Positions 52,021 to 59,719 of a stretch of DNA of 64,000 nt are shown piece after piece. Location: the NCBI RefSeq assembly GCF_001641335.1, contig NZ_LVEM01000001.1, positions 1,772,580-1,836,579 on the forward strand, read 5' to 3'. A program made the position numbers and the translations under genes. Each line of letters begins with the position of its first letter. The first letter of the stretch is position 1. The stretch is from Bradyrhizobium stylosanthis (GTDB taxonomy: Bacteria; Pseudomonadota; Alphaproteobacteria; Rhizobiales; Xanthobacteraceae). The notes below the pieces were generated by a model that did not search any database, was not told where the DNA came from, and worked only from the letters and a program-made list of their open reading frames with translations.

Positions 52021-52184
52021 GCTACCGCTCCCTCGTCACCTCACGGGTCGCCTCACACGCTCCGGCACTGTCGGGAAACGAAAGAATATGCCGCCGGTAA
52101 GGAAAATGTAAGCCGGATGTCAAGCGCATCCCGGAGCGTCCGGGCATCCTTGCCTTGTCGAGGCAGATACCGGGGAGATTTCAG

Positions 52185-52457
52185 ATGGCTACAACCTTCG
52201 ATATGTCCACGTCGCGCCGGACGCTCACGCCAGTTCGACTTGGGTCGGCTCGCTTTGGGCTGGTTCGCTTTGGGCTGGACCTGCTCACCAATTGCCGCGC
52301 TGCTCTTCGCGAAAGGCACGAACGCCGGCGGGTCACGGCCCGGCTGGACGGCCTGAGCGACATGGCGCTCCACGATATCGGCATCTCGCGCGGCGAGATC
52401 GACTACGTCGCCGCGAACCGGGCTGTCGATCCAAGAGGCGCCCGATCCGCTCCCTAA
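52185..52457 (+). CDS. DUF1127 domain protein
   Basis: A 90-residue protein. The C-terminal DUF1127 motif is RLDGLSDMALHDIGISRGEIDYVA, the helix-turn pattern of small basic proteins linked to phosphate and stress control in alphaproteobacteria. The N-terminal half is atypical, built from three 15-bp repeats encoding LGSARFGLVRFG. A GGGGAG site lies nine bases before the ATG at 52185. It is divergent from the winged-helix/TPR regulator. Its last bases overlap the end of the convergent GrlR-like gene by four bases. Confidence 0.8.
   Translation: MATTFDMSTSRRTLTPVRLGSARFGLVRFGLDLLTNCRAALRERHERRRVTARLDGLSDMALHDIGISRGEIDYVAANRAVDPRGARSAP
52240..52284 (+). repeat. Three tandem 15-bp units in the DUF1127 gene
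   Basis: TTGGGTCGGCTCGCT, TTGGGCTGGTTCGCT and TTGGGCTGGACCTGC follow directly on each other and keep the reading frame. The first two differ at three positions. Confidence 0.8.
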
Positions 52458-53158
52458 GCCCGCCGCATCAGCTTGAGCGAAGCCGCAAGGCGCAGGCTGC
52501 GCTTGCCGGCGAGCGCGATGCCTTCGAGCTCGCCGCTGTCTTCCGTGCAGGTCCCGGAGAAGCCGATCCCGACCTCGAAGCCGCCGAACACGGGGTTCTC
52601 GCCTTTGGCCGGCGTGTGCTCCTGGTTCAGCATCTCGCCCTTCCAGCGGCCGTCCGCCGAGGAATAGGAGCCGAGATAGTAGAAGAACGCATCGCCGCCG
52701 AGGATGCGGCCGTCGATCAGCAGCATCACGCCGGACAGCCCGGCATCGACCCCGTCGAGCGCCCGCAGGCTCATCCCGTAGAGCCCGTTGGCGATGCCGC
52801 CCTGCCCGATCGCGCCGCGCGGCGGCAGCGCCCCATCGTCGAGCCGGGTCAAATTGGCCCAGAAATGGGCGCCCGGCATCGTGTTCGCACCGCCCTGCAG
52901 GCGGATCTCGTTGCCGTGCAGCCGGCCCCGCGCCCCGATCGAGGCGACGTCCGCTCCCATCAGCGGCTTGTAGCCGGGATCGAGGTTATGCCGCTCGGTG
53001 ATGACCTCGGCGACGATCTCGCCATCCTGCTCGGAATAGGTACCGAGATGCGCAAAGCCCGAATTGCCGCCCAGCATCTTGCCGTCGTGCAGGCACATGA
53101 TGCTGCGGCCGAACGCATCGTTGACGCCGTATTCAACCTTGTAGAGTCCGTCCAGCAA
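52454..53158 (-). CDS. GrlR-like protein, two domains
   Basis: A 234-residue protein of two GrlR-type lipocalin-like halves. Half 1 (1-105) has LDGLYKVEYGV, GKMLGGNSGFAHLGTYS; half 2 (about 122-234) has NGLYGMSLRALDGVDAGLSGVMLLIDGRILGGDAFFYYLGSYSSADGRW, EHTPAKG, FGGFEVGIGFSG. GrlR was described as a negative regulator of type III secretion genes in enteric pathogens. No such genes are here, so this alphaproteobacterial group probably has another ligand or partner. The start is a TTG at 53158 without a good ribosome site, so the N-terminus is uncertain. Confidence 0.72.
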   Translation of the reverse strand: MLDGLYKVEYGVNDAFGRSIMCLHDGKMLGGNSGFAHLGTYSEQDGEIVAEVITERHNLDPGYKPLMGADVASIGARGRLHGNEIRLQGGANTMPGAHFWANLTRLDDGALPPRGAIGQGGIANGLYGMSLRALDGVDAGLSGVMLLIDGRILGGDAFFYYLGSYSSADGRWKGEMLNQEHTPAKGENPVFGGFEVGIGFSGTCTEDSGELEGIALAGKRSLRLAASLKLMRRA

Positions 53159-53434
53159 TGCAATGCGCCCGCAAATCCAAAAAGAATCGCCGGCTACCTA
53201 GCATTGCTGCCGCAGCGATTCCACCCGGCTTTTCCGCGCAGGGCCCTTCAGGGCTCGCTTCGAGGCTCCCTAGGGCCGCGCTCTGCCACCTCGCCATTAT
53301 GCCCCTGTTTTGCCCGACGGGTCAAATCGGCTTCGTAAAATCAGCAGAACGGGATTTCGCTGTAATGTCAGGGCCCCGGCTACTGTGCATGGGGTTGTTT
53401 TCGGCATTTTGTTTTGGCGGGCCGTCCGGGCGCT

Positions 53435-53584
53435 TCAGTGCCGCTTGAAATACTGCACCTCACGCTCGTGCTTCTCGGCCGCCGCGCGGCTCCTGAAGGT
53501 GCCGAGGTTTCGGCGCTTGCCGGTCTTCGGGTTCACCTTGCGTGAGTAAAGGCGGTACTCGCCGGATGCCAGCTTGCGGATCAT
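53435..53584 (-). CDS. Small conserved basic protein
   Basis: A 49-residue highly basic protein (MIRKLASGEYRLYSRKVNPK...VQYFKRH) common in Bradyrhizobium. The pattern YRLYSRKVNPKTGKRRNLGTF followed by an AAEKHEREVQ helix resembles the N-terminal DNA-binding arm of integrases or an AP2-like strand-helix, but the protein is complete at this size. A GGGAGAGG site precedes the ATG at 53584. A well-formed EcfG-type promoter lies 27 bases upstream, so general-stress induction is likely. Function unknown. Confidence 0.8.
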   Translation of the reverse strand: MIRKLASGEYRLYSRKVNPKTGKRRNLGTFRSRAAAEKHEREVQYFKRH

Positions 53585-53611
53585 GGTCACCTCTCCCGCT
53601 TGTCGGGGTTC

Positions 53612-53636
53612 AACGGTCCTTGCTGGAGCTGGTTCC
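53612..53636 (-). promoter_or_regulatory. EcfG-type general stress promoter
   Basis: On the minus strand GGAAC (53636-53632), 16 bases, CGTT (53615-53612). The distance from the -10 element to the start codon (27 bases) is nearly the same as at the SH3-like gene. Confidence 0.7.
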
Positions 53637-53688
53637 TCCTCCCCGAGGCGGCTTCGAACCATCAGGCGCAGGCGCGCGACCAAGGGGC

Positions 53689-54159
53689 ATGAACCAGACG
53701 TCGAACCAGACAGAGCCATCCCCCGAAGAGCAGATCGCGGAATTCGTCGCGAGCGCAGCGAAGCAGCCGCTGCTCGATGCCGCCTTCGAACTCTGGCGCT
53801 GGCGCTACCGATTGAATTCGATCGAGGGACGCCCGACCGCCGAGGAGGTCCGCATCAATCGCACCCTCACGCCGCAGCAGATGGGCGAGAAATACCGCTA
53901 TGACCGCGACCACGCCCATGAGGGGCCGATGTTCGGCTATCTCAAGCGCGCCCATCCCCGCGCCGATGACGATGCGATCCGCAAGGCCATCATCACCGCC
54001 GTCAAGTTCGAGGGCGCGACTGAGGCGCATTTCAAATGGGATGGCGACTTCTGGGCCTGTGTCGTGCGCGCCGTCTCGCAGGCCGCCGCGGAGTATCCGG
54101 ACTTCCTCGAGACGACCTATCGCGACGCCCGCAACAATCTCGCCTACTACATGAAGTGA
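53689..54159 (+). CDS. Hypothetical cytoplasmic protein
   Basis: A 156-residue helical protein with an acidic, low-complexity N-terminus (NQTSNQTEPSPEEQ) and a Trp/Tyr-rich body (AFELWRWRYRLNSIEG, EKYRYDRDHAHEGPMFGYLKR, AHFKWDGDFWACVVRA). No signal peptide or membrane helix. No known family recognised; the pattern of aromatics suggests a real fold. An AGGGGC run lies directly before the ATG. It is divergent from the 49-residue stress gene and converges with the Sel1-repeat gene. Confidence 0.7.
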   Translation: MNQTSNQTEPSPEEQIAEFVASAAKQPLLDAAFELWRWRYRLNSIEGRPTAEEVRINRTLTPQQMGEKYRYDRDHAHEGPMFGYLKRAHPRADDDAIRKAIITAVKFEGATEAHFKWDGDFWACVVRAVSQAAAEYPDFLETTYRDARNNLAYYMK

Positions 54160-54203
54160 GCTGAGACAGCGTCGCCCTCGCCTCTGTCGAAGCGAGAGCC
54201 GGC

Positions 54204-55025
54204 TCAGAAGCACAGCGTGGTGACGAGCTTGCCCTGCTTGTCCTTGATCGCATAGGGGCAGCGAAGCCGCTCCAGCGCCTTCTTGGCGTCCTCGTCGCCG
54301 AGCGCAGCGGCGCGCTCGTAATAGGCCTTCGCGGCGTCCTTGTCCTTGGGACCGCCGCGGCCTTCCTGCGTGAAGGCGCCCATCCGCTCCAGCGCAGCGG
54401 GATGGTTCTGCGCCGCCGCCTTCTCGAACAGCGCGCGTGCCGCGACGTCGTCCTTGGCGCCGCCAGTGCCTTCGGACAGCATCAGGCCGAGCTGATATTG
54501 CGCCTCCGCGTTGGTTTCTGCGGCTTTGCCGAGCAGCGCACGGGCCTGCGCGGGATCGGCCGGTGCCGCGCCACCTGCGCCGCCGAGCGCGGCAAGGTTG
54601 CTGACGCCGCGGGGATTGCCCGACTGCGCCGCCTTCTCGAACAATTTGCGCGCCTGCGCTTCGTCCTTGGCAACGCCGGCGCCGGTGCCGTAGAGCACGC
54701 CGAGCTCGACCATCGCCGCGCTCGATCCCTTGTCGGCCGCCTTGCGCCAGGCGGCGATCGCCTCCGCCGTCTGCCGGTTCGCCGCGTAAGCGCGCCCCAG
54801 CTCGAACATCGCACGGCGCGAGGATGATGCTGCCTGCTTGCAGAACTTGATGGCGGTCGCAACGTCGGACGCCGCGATCTCCGCAACGCCTCTCACGTCG
54901 GCCGGCTTGTCGGGATCGCTGGGGTCGGCGGCGACCCGGTCGCACAGGACGAGGTCGGCCGATTGCGCATGCGCCGCGAGGGGCGCGGCGAGCGCGAAGA
55001 CGATGGCAAGGAGATAAGTCCGCAT
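54204..55025 (-). CDS. Exported Sel1-repeat protein
   Basis: A 273-residue protein with a signal peptide (residues 1-20, AAHAQS). Several Sel1-like repeats follow, e.g. AMFELGRAYAANRQTAEAIAAWRKAAD, AMVELGVLYGTGAGVAKDEAQARKLFEKAAQ and AQYQLGLMLSEGTGGAKDDVAARALFEKAAA. Such TPR-like solenoids mediate protein contacts in the envelope. Cysteines near each end (LCDR and LRCPY/TLCF) may close a disulfide. It is followed on the same strand, upstream, by a ModA-like gene 32 bases away. Confidence 0.85.
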   Translation of the reverse strand: MRTYLLAIVFALAAPLAAHAQSADLVLCDRVAADPSDPDKPADVRGVAEIAASDVATAIKFCKQAASSSRRAMFELGRAYAANRQTAEAIAAWRKAADKGSSAAMVELGVLYGTGAGVAKDEAQARKLFEKAAQSGNPRGVSNLAALGGAGGAAPADPAQARALLGKAAETNAEAQYQLGLMLSEGTGGAKDDVAARALFEKAAAQNHPAALERMGAFTQEGRGGPKDKDAAKAYYERAAALGDEDAKKALERLRCPYAIKDKQGKLVTTLCF

Positions 55026-55057
55026 GGCCGCCACGTTGCGTCCCCGCTCCGGCAAAT

Positions 55058-55744
55058 TCAAGGCTCGAGTCCCGATTGGCGCAGCACGGGCACGACGTCC
55101 GGAGATGCGAGGTAGCGCAGCAGCCGATCGGCCGCGTCGGCATGCTTCGCATTCGCCATGCGCCCGGCGGAGAACACCGCCGGCGTCTGCAGCTCGTGCG
55201 GGACCGGGCCCACCACCTCAATGCCACCGACCTGCTTCAGCTCGCTGATCTGCTGCACGGCAAGGTCGGCCTCGCCGCTGACCAGCCGCTCGGCCGTAAA
55301 TCCCTGCTCGACGACGGTGGCCTTCGCGTTGATCTCGGCCGCGATCCCCATCCGCACGATCAACTGGGCGAAGTACACGCCGCTCGCACCAAGCCGCGAA
55401 TAGGCGACGGACCGCGCCGCAAGCAGCGTCTGGCGCAACGCGGCCTCCGTCGCGATATCGGGATGCGCCTGCCCCGCAAGCACGGCGATGCCGACATAGG
55501 AGCGCGCGAGGTCGGCCGCGCCGTCCGCGATCACGCGGCGCTCGGCGATCATCTCATCTAACCCCTCGCGGGTGAGGATGACGAGATCGGCGGCCTCCTC
55601 CGCGCGTAGCCGCTTGAGCAGCGCCAGAGTCGGCGCGTAGTCCGCATCGACACGAATGCCGCTGGCGGCCTCGAACGCGGAGGACAGGCTCCGCATCGCG
55701 CCCATCAGGCCGAGCGTCGAGAGCATGCGAATGGTGTTGGTCAT
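55058..55744 (-). CDS. ModA-like substrate-binding protein without leader
   Basis: A 228-residue protein of the molybdate-binding/extracellular solute-binding type (MLSTLGLMGAMRSLSSAFEAASGI, SVAYSRLGASGVYFAQLIVRMGI, VEQGFTAERLVSGEADLAVQQISELK). It starts directly with the domain and has no signal peptide, so it may be cytoplasmic and act as a small-molecule sensor, or the start is misread. It lies 20 bases downstream of a GrlR-like gene and 32 bases upstream of the Sel1 gene, all on one strand. Confidence 0.8.
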   Translation of the reverse strand: MTNTIRMLSTLGLMGAMRSLSSAFEAASGIRVDADYAPTLALLKRLRAEEAADLVILTREGLDEMIAERRVIADGAADLARSYVGIAVLAGQAHPDIATEAALRQTLLAARSVAYSRLGASGVYFAQLIVRMGIAAEINAKATVVEQGFTAERLVSGEADLAVQQISELKQVGGIEVVGPVPHELQTPAVFSAGRMANAKHADAADRLLRYLASPDVVPVLRQSGLEP

Positions 55745-55764
55745 GTGGATTCCCGAAAGTGCGA

Positions 55765-56466
55765 TCAGGCGCGGTGGATCAGCTTGAGCGCGGCAGTGAG
55801 GCGCAAGGATCGCTTGCCGGCCAGCGCCGTCGCCTCCAGCACCGCCTCCTCCGCATCATACGAGCCGGAGAAGCCGATGCCGACCTCGTGGCCGCCGAAG
55901 ATCGGATCGTCCTTGGCCGGCGTGTGCTCCTGGTTGAGGATCTGGCCCTTCCAGCGGCCCTTCGCGGCGGTGTAGCTGCCGAGATAGTAGAACGCCGCAT
56001 CGCCGCCGAGGATGCGGCCCTGGTTGAGCAGCATCACGCCGCTGAGGCCGCCGTCGACGCCGTCGAGCATGCGCAGGTGGATCGAGTAGAGGCCGTCGGC
56101 AATGCCGTCCGCACCGACGCTGCCGGCGATCGGCACTTCGTCTTCGGTGATCGGCGTCATCAGCGACTGGAACGGCACGCCCGGCAGCTCCTTCAACTCG
56201 CCCTTGAGGCGATAGAGATCGCCGTCGGCCCAGCCCTTTGCGATCAAGGTCGCATCATCCGTGCCGGCCATGGCGCGGTAATTCGGATCGGGGTTGTGGC
56301 GGACGGTCTTGATGACGATGTCGACGCCGGCTTCGGTTCGCTCATAGGTGCCGATATGGGCGAACGCCGTATTGCCGCCCAGCAGCTTGCCGTTCGCCAC
56401 ATGCATCACGCTCCGGCCGACCGCGTTGCCGAGCTGAAATCTCGTCTTGTAGAAACCCTCAAACAC
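55765..56466 (-). CDS. GrlR-like protein, two domains
   Basis: A 233-residue protein with two GrlR-type halves, homologous along its length to the protein ending at 52454 (GRSVMHVANGKLLGGNTAFAHIGTY in half 1; DGLYSIHLRMLDGVDGGLSGVMLLNQGRILGGDAAFYYLGSYTAAKGRW in half 2). A GTG at 56466 with a GGGGAC site is chosen as start because the domain begins there; an earlier in-frame start would add about 54 unrelated residues. It is upstream of the ModA-like gene by 20 bases, so the two are probably co-transcribed. Confidence 0.8.
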   Translation of the reverse strand: MFEGFYKTRFQLGNAVGRSVMHVANGKLLGGNTAFAHIGTYERTEAGVDIVIKTVRHNPDPNYRAMAGTDDATLIAKGWADGDLYRLKGELKELPGVPFQSLMTPITEDEVPIAGSVGADGIADGLYSIHLRMLDGVDGGLSGVMLLNQGRILGGDAAFYYLGSYTAAKGRWKGQILNQEHTPAKDDPIFGGHEVGIGFSGSYDAEEAVLEATALAGKRSLRLTAALKLIHRA

Positions 56467-56584
56467 CAGCCGTCCCCGGCCCCGCGCGTATCCTGGCAGC
56501 ACTCTATCCCGCTTTGGGCGGCGATGGACAGGCTTTGGGCCAGCATGGCCGGCAGACCCACAACAACGGCTGTCACCAGAATGC

Positions 56585-56618
56585 AAAAATCCGCCGGAGC
56601 GTTGCCGCTCCGGCGGAT
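56585..56618 (-). terminator. Rho-independent terminator of glnII
   Basis: A 13-bp perfect stem (ATCCGCCGGAGCG with CGCTCCGGCGGAT) and TTGC loop, followed on the minus strand by TTTTTGCAT. It starts 45 bases after the glnII stop. Confidence 0.9.
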
Positions 56619-56663
56619 TGAGATCCAACCCAGGCCAGCCCCCCAGCCCGGGCCGGGAGGATC

Positions 56664-57698
56664 TTAGGCCGCGGCCTTCTTGTCAGCCGGGACCGACGCG
56701 ATCGTCTTCAGGATCTGCGAAGCGATCTGGTATGGGTCGCCTTGCGAGTTCGGACGGCGGTCTTCCAGATAGCCCTTGTAGCCGTTGTTGACGAAGGAGT
56801 GCGGAACGCGGATCGAGGCGCCGCGATCGGCAACGCCGTAGCTGAACTTGTTCCACGGCGCGGTCTCGTGCTTGCCGGTCAGACGCTTGTCGTTGTCCGG
56901 GCCGTAGACGGCGATGTGGTCCATCAGGTTCTTGTCGAAGGCGGCCATCAGGGCCTCGAAGTACTCCTTGCCGCCGACCGTACGCATGTACTCGGTGGAG
57001 AAGTTGGCGTGCATGCCCGAGCCGTTCCAGTCGGTGTCGCCGAGCGGCTTGCAGTGGAACTCGATGTCGATGCCGTACTTCTCGGTGAGGCGCAGCATCA
57101 GGTAGCGGGCCATCCACATTTCGTCAGCGGCCTTCTTGGAGCCCTTGCCGAAGATCTGGAATTCCCACTGGCCCTTCGCGACTTCCGCGTTGATGCCTTC
57201 GTGGTTGATGCCGGCCGCGAGGCAGAGGTCGAGATGCTCTTCGACGATCTTGCGGGCGACGTCGCCGACGTTCGAATAGCCGACGCCGGTGTAGTACGGA
57301 CCCTGCGGGGCCGGATAGCCGGCCTCGGGGAAGCCGAGCGGACGGCCGTTCTTGTAGAAGAAGTATTCCTGCTCGAAGCCGAACCAGGCGCCGGCATCGT
57401 CGAGGATGGTGGCGCGCTTGTTGGAGGCGTGCGGGGTCTTGCCGTCGGGCATCATGACTTCGCACATCACCAGCACGCCGTTGGTGCGCGCGCCGTCCGG
57501 GAACACGGCGACGGGCTTCAGCACGCAATCGGAGCTGTGGCCTTCGGCCTGCTGGGTGGAGGAGCCATCGAAGCCCCAGAGCGGAAGCTGCTCGAGCGTC
57601 GGGAACGACGCGAATTCCTTGATCTGAGTTTTGCCGCGCAAGTTCGGAGTCGGCGTATATCCGTCGAGCCAGATGTACTCGAGCTTATACTTGGTCAT
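56664..57698 (-). CDS. glnII: Glutamine synthetase type II (GSII)
   Basis: A 344-residue eukaryotic-type glutamine synthetase, the length of rhizobial GSII. Beta-grasp with LPLWGFDGSSTQQAEG; catalytic parts FGFEQEYFF, AGINHEGINAEVAKGQWEFQ, and NGSGMHANFSTEYMR. It makes glutamine from glutamate, ammonia and ATP in the cytoplasm. Bradyrhizobium has this in addition to GSI; GSII is not adenylylated and is controlled by transcription. A sigma-54 promoter (57783-57797) lies 84-99 bases upstream, consistent with NtrC control. A strong terminator follows. The divergent gene encodes a GstI-like protein. Confidence 0.97.
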   Translation of the reverse strand: MTKYKLEYIWLDGYTPTPNLRGKTQIKEFASFPTLEQLPLWGFDGSSTQQAEGHSSDCVLKPVAVFPDGARTNGVLVMCEVMMPDGKTPHASNKRATILDDAGAWFGFEQEYFFYKNGRPLGFPEAGYPAPQGPYYTGVGYSNVGDVARKIVEEHLDLCLAAGINHEGINAEVAKGQWEFQIFGKGSKKAADEMWMARYLMLRLTEKYGIDIEFHCKPLGDTDWNGSGMHANFSTEYMRTVGGKEYFEALMAAFDKNLMDHIAVYGPDNDKRLTGKHETAPWNKFSYGVADRGASIRVPHSFVNNGYKGYLEDRRPNSQGDPYQIASQILKTIASVPADKKAAA

Positions 57699-58231
57699 TG
57701 AGCCTCTCTGTAGATGATGCGAAAGGTGGGGTTGAGAGCCCCGCACGTTTGTACCCGGCCATCATCGGCCAGCCCCCTACAAGCATTTTACGTGCCAAAA
57801 GGACGCAGCCTGGGAGGTTTTCCACCGCGGCCGATCCGGCCGGCTCACGGCCGATCGTCCACAGCGGCCTGCGTCATAGCCGCGCACCTTCGCGTGAAGC
57901 TGCACCGCAAAAATCCCGCGGAAAACGCCTGATTCTGGAGCAGGCCAGCGGGTGCCGGAAGTTGCCGATGAAACGCGCATCAACGTCCGGCAATTTTCGC
58001 AAAGCATCCGCCCCCTGCCTAGCAACCTTTGGAATGGCCCAGGCGTTAGCCACTCAGGCGGTGCCTTGGGGGGTGCAGCCACTCGCTTGCTCAAAAATTG
58101 GGCGGAAACTGATTTCCTTTTCAGCACTTCCCAATCCGGGAGCCGCGGCCGATATGGGGATTCCAGTAACCACAATCGAACGAGTCGAGCGCACCATGGA
58201 GGCCAAGGCGCTTCGACCAAGGAGAATCGCA
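57699..58231. other. 533-bp divergent region between glnII and the GstI-like gene
   Basis: Contains the glnII sigma-54 promoter (57783-57797). A long plus-strand open frame crosses it, but only the last 67 codons look like protein. No NtrC consensus dyad was found by eye, although GGTGC/TGCACC half sites occur near 57900 and 58060. Confidence 0.6.
57783..57797 (-). promoter_or_regulatory. Sigma-54 promoter of glnII
   Basis: On the minus strand TGGCACGTAAAATGC: the -24 GG and -12 GC are spaced ten bases apart as required, and TGGCACG matches the consensus. It is 84 bases upstream of the glnII start codon. Confidence 0.85.
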
Positions 58232-58435
58232 ATGATGAACAATGGTCTGAGTCACGGATCTGCGAAGATCTACCAATTCCCCGTCGGGGGCCGCGCGGCT
58301 CTCGCCGGACGCCGCTATGGCGAGACCCGCCTTCCCGCCGATCAGCTTTCGCTTCCCGCGAACGTCTCGATCTGCAGCGATAGCTGGTACCACCAAGACG
58401 CGGTCGACGAAGCCAAGCCCAAATGGGAACGATGA
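58232..58435 (+). CDS. DUF2735 protein, GstI-like (candidate GSII translation inhibitor)
   Basis: A 67-residue protein from the ATG at 58232 (a second ATG is one codon on), nine bases after AAGGAG. The core AKIYQFPVGGRAALAGRRYGE and the tail CSDSWYHQDAV...PKWER fit DUF2735. In Rhizobium leguminosarum a small gene, gstI, lies divergently upstream of glnII and lowers GSII synthesis at the translational level; size, position and orientation here are the same. The equivalence is inference from arrangement and general resemblance. A bidirectional terminator follows. Confidence 0.82.
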   Translation: MMNNGLSHGSAKIYQFPVGGRAALAGRRYGETRLPADQLSLPANVSICSDSWYHQDAVDEAKPKWER

Positions 58436-58490
58436 TGCCAGTTGCCGGTTTGGTACCGCCCCGCGCTCGCAAGCGGCCGGCGGCAGTTTG

Positions 58491-58526
58491 AAAAAGGGTC
58501 GAAACAACGGTGTTTCGGCCCTTTTT
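58491..58526. terminator. Bidirectional rho-independent terminator
   Basis: AAAAAGGGTCGAAAC pairs with GTTTCGGCCCTTTTT (one G-T), six-base loop, with T runs on both strands. It separates the GstI-like gene and the MliC-like gene, which converge. Confidence 0.92.
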
Positions 58527-58547
58527 GATTCCAGGATTCCCTCCCGG

Positions 58548-58874
58548 CTAGATCCCGGGCTTCTCGACCGTCGTACAGGTCGTGACCGGCCGCTTCAGGT
58601 GCTTCACCGTGATGGGCCCGGTCTTGGGAATCCTCAGCGTGACCCCCGCCCCCGAATAGCGCGCACCTGAGACCGCCAGCCGCTTGGCGAGCGTGACAGG
58701 CTCGCCGTCGATCTGGAGGAACGCGCGCTTGTCGTAGTCATAAAACCCCACGATGAACTGCGTACCATCGGCACAGCGGTAGGTCTTGAAGGTCTGCGCA
58801 TCGGCCTGCCACGCACCGGAAATTCCGCCCGCCAGCATGATGGTCGCTAAAACAATGGCCTTGTGCCGGCCCAT
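58548..58874 (-). CDS. MliC-like lysozyme inhibitor domain protein
   Basis: A 108-residue protein with a signal peptide (residues 1-26, QADAQ). The mature part follows the MliC/PliC pattern: YRCADGTQFIVGFYD, FLQIDGEPVTLAKRLAVSGARYSGAGVTLRIPKTG, with the SGARY loop that inserts into lysozyme's active site, and a Cys pair linking the ends. It may protect peptidoglycan against host or predator c-type lysozyme. There is no lipobox, so it would be free in the periplasm. An AGGGGGCG site precedes the ATG. Confidence 0.78.
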   Translation of the reverse strand: MGRHKAIVLATIMLAGGISGAWQADAQTFKTYRCADGTQFIVGFYDYDKRAFLQIDGEPVTLAKRLAVSGARYSGAGVTLRIPKTGPITVKHLKRPVTTCTTVEKPGI

Positions 58875-58945
58875 GATCGCCCCCTGTAATAGACCTCAAG
58901 GACGCCAGACGTGCGTCCGGTGGAACCATAACCCAAGCTGAGCCC

Positions 58946-59704
58946 ATGCAAGACTCTTCCCTGAAAGACTCCCCTGCCCGTCATCTCGCCCTTCAAGGCG
59001 CCAGCAATTTCCGCGACCTCGGCGGCTACAAGACCGTCGACGGCCGCACCACGCGCTGGCGGCACATCTTCCGCTCCAACCATCTCGGCCAGCTCACCGC
59101 AGCCGATGTCGAGATCGTTCGCGCGCTCGGCGTGCGTAGCGCCTTCGATTTCCGTGGCGTCGAGGAGCGCACGTCCGGCGTCTGTGTCGTGAACGAGATC
59201 ACCGTGCATTCGCTGCCGATCGAGCCGACGGTGGTGGTGGCGCTGCGCGCCGAGCTCGCCGGGGGGACGCTGACCGCAGCGGTCGCGCTCGAGCTCATGC
59301 GCGAGTCCTATCGCAACTATGTCCGCCACAACACGCACAGCTTCCGCATGCTGTTCGGCCATCTGCTGGAGGACCGCGCGCCGCTTGTGATCCACTGCAC
59401 CGCCGGCAAGGACCGCACCGGCTTTGCCAGCGCGCTGATCCTGCATGCGCTCGGTGTGCCCGATGACGTCATTGCCGAGGACTATCTGCTGACCAACCGG
59501 CACTACAAGCGCGACGCGACGGCGGCCACCGACCTTCCCGAGGACGTCCGCAACGCCATCGGCAATGTCGAGGCGTCGTATCTTGCGGCCGCATTCGAGG
59601 CCGTCGGCAAGGAGTATGGCGATCTCGAAACCTATCTGCGCGACGGGCTCAAGCTCGGCACCGCGGAGCGGACCGCGCTGAAGGAGCGTTACCTGCAGGC
59701 GTGA
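58946..59704 (+). CDS. Tyrosine-protein phosphatase
   Basis: A 252-residue phosphatase of the bacterial dual-specificity/PTP group (DUF type with SNFRDLGGYKTVDGR at the start). The P-loop HCTAGKDRTG holds the nucleophile Cys and the phosphate-binding Arg (CX5R), and a general acid Asp is likely in the ESYRNYVRHN region or nearby. It may act on phosphotyrosine, phosphoinositides or exopolysaccharide regulators. Cytoplasmic. It stands alone, divergent from the MliC-like gene with 71 bases between. Confidence 0.9.
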   Translation: MQDSSLKDSPARHLALQGASNFRDLGGYKTVDGRTTRWRHIFRSNHLGQLTAADVEIVRALGVRSAFDFRGVEERTSGVCVVNEITVHSLPIEPTVVVALRAELAGGTLTAAVALELMRESYRNYVRHNTHSFRMLFGHLLEDRAPLVIHCTAGKDRTGFASALILHALGVPDDVIAEDYLLTNRHYKRDATAATDLPEDVRNAIGNVEASYLAAAFEAVGKEYGDLETYLRDGLKLGTAERTALKERYLQA

Positions 59705-59719
59705 TCCGCGGCGGCAGCC

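Noticed and set aside
57698..58435. 245-codon plus-strand open frame through the glnII promoter region
   Set aside because: Only the last 67 codons look like a protein; the rest overlaps the sigma-54 promoter region and has no family match.
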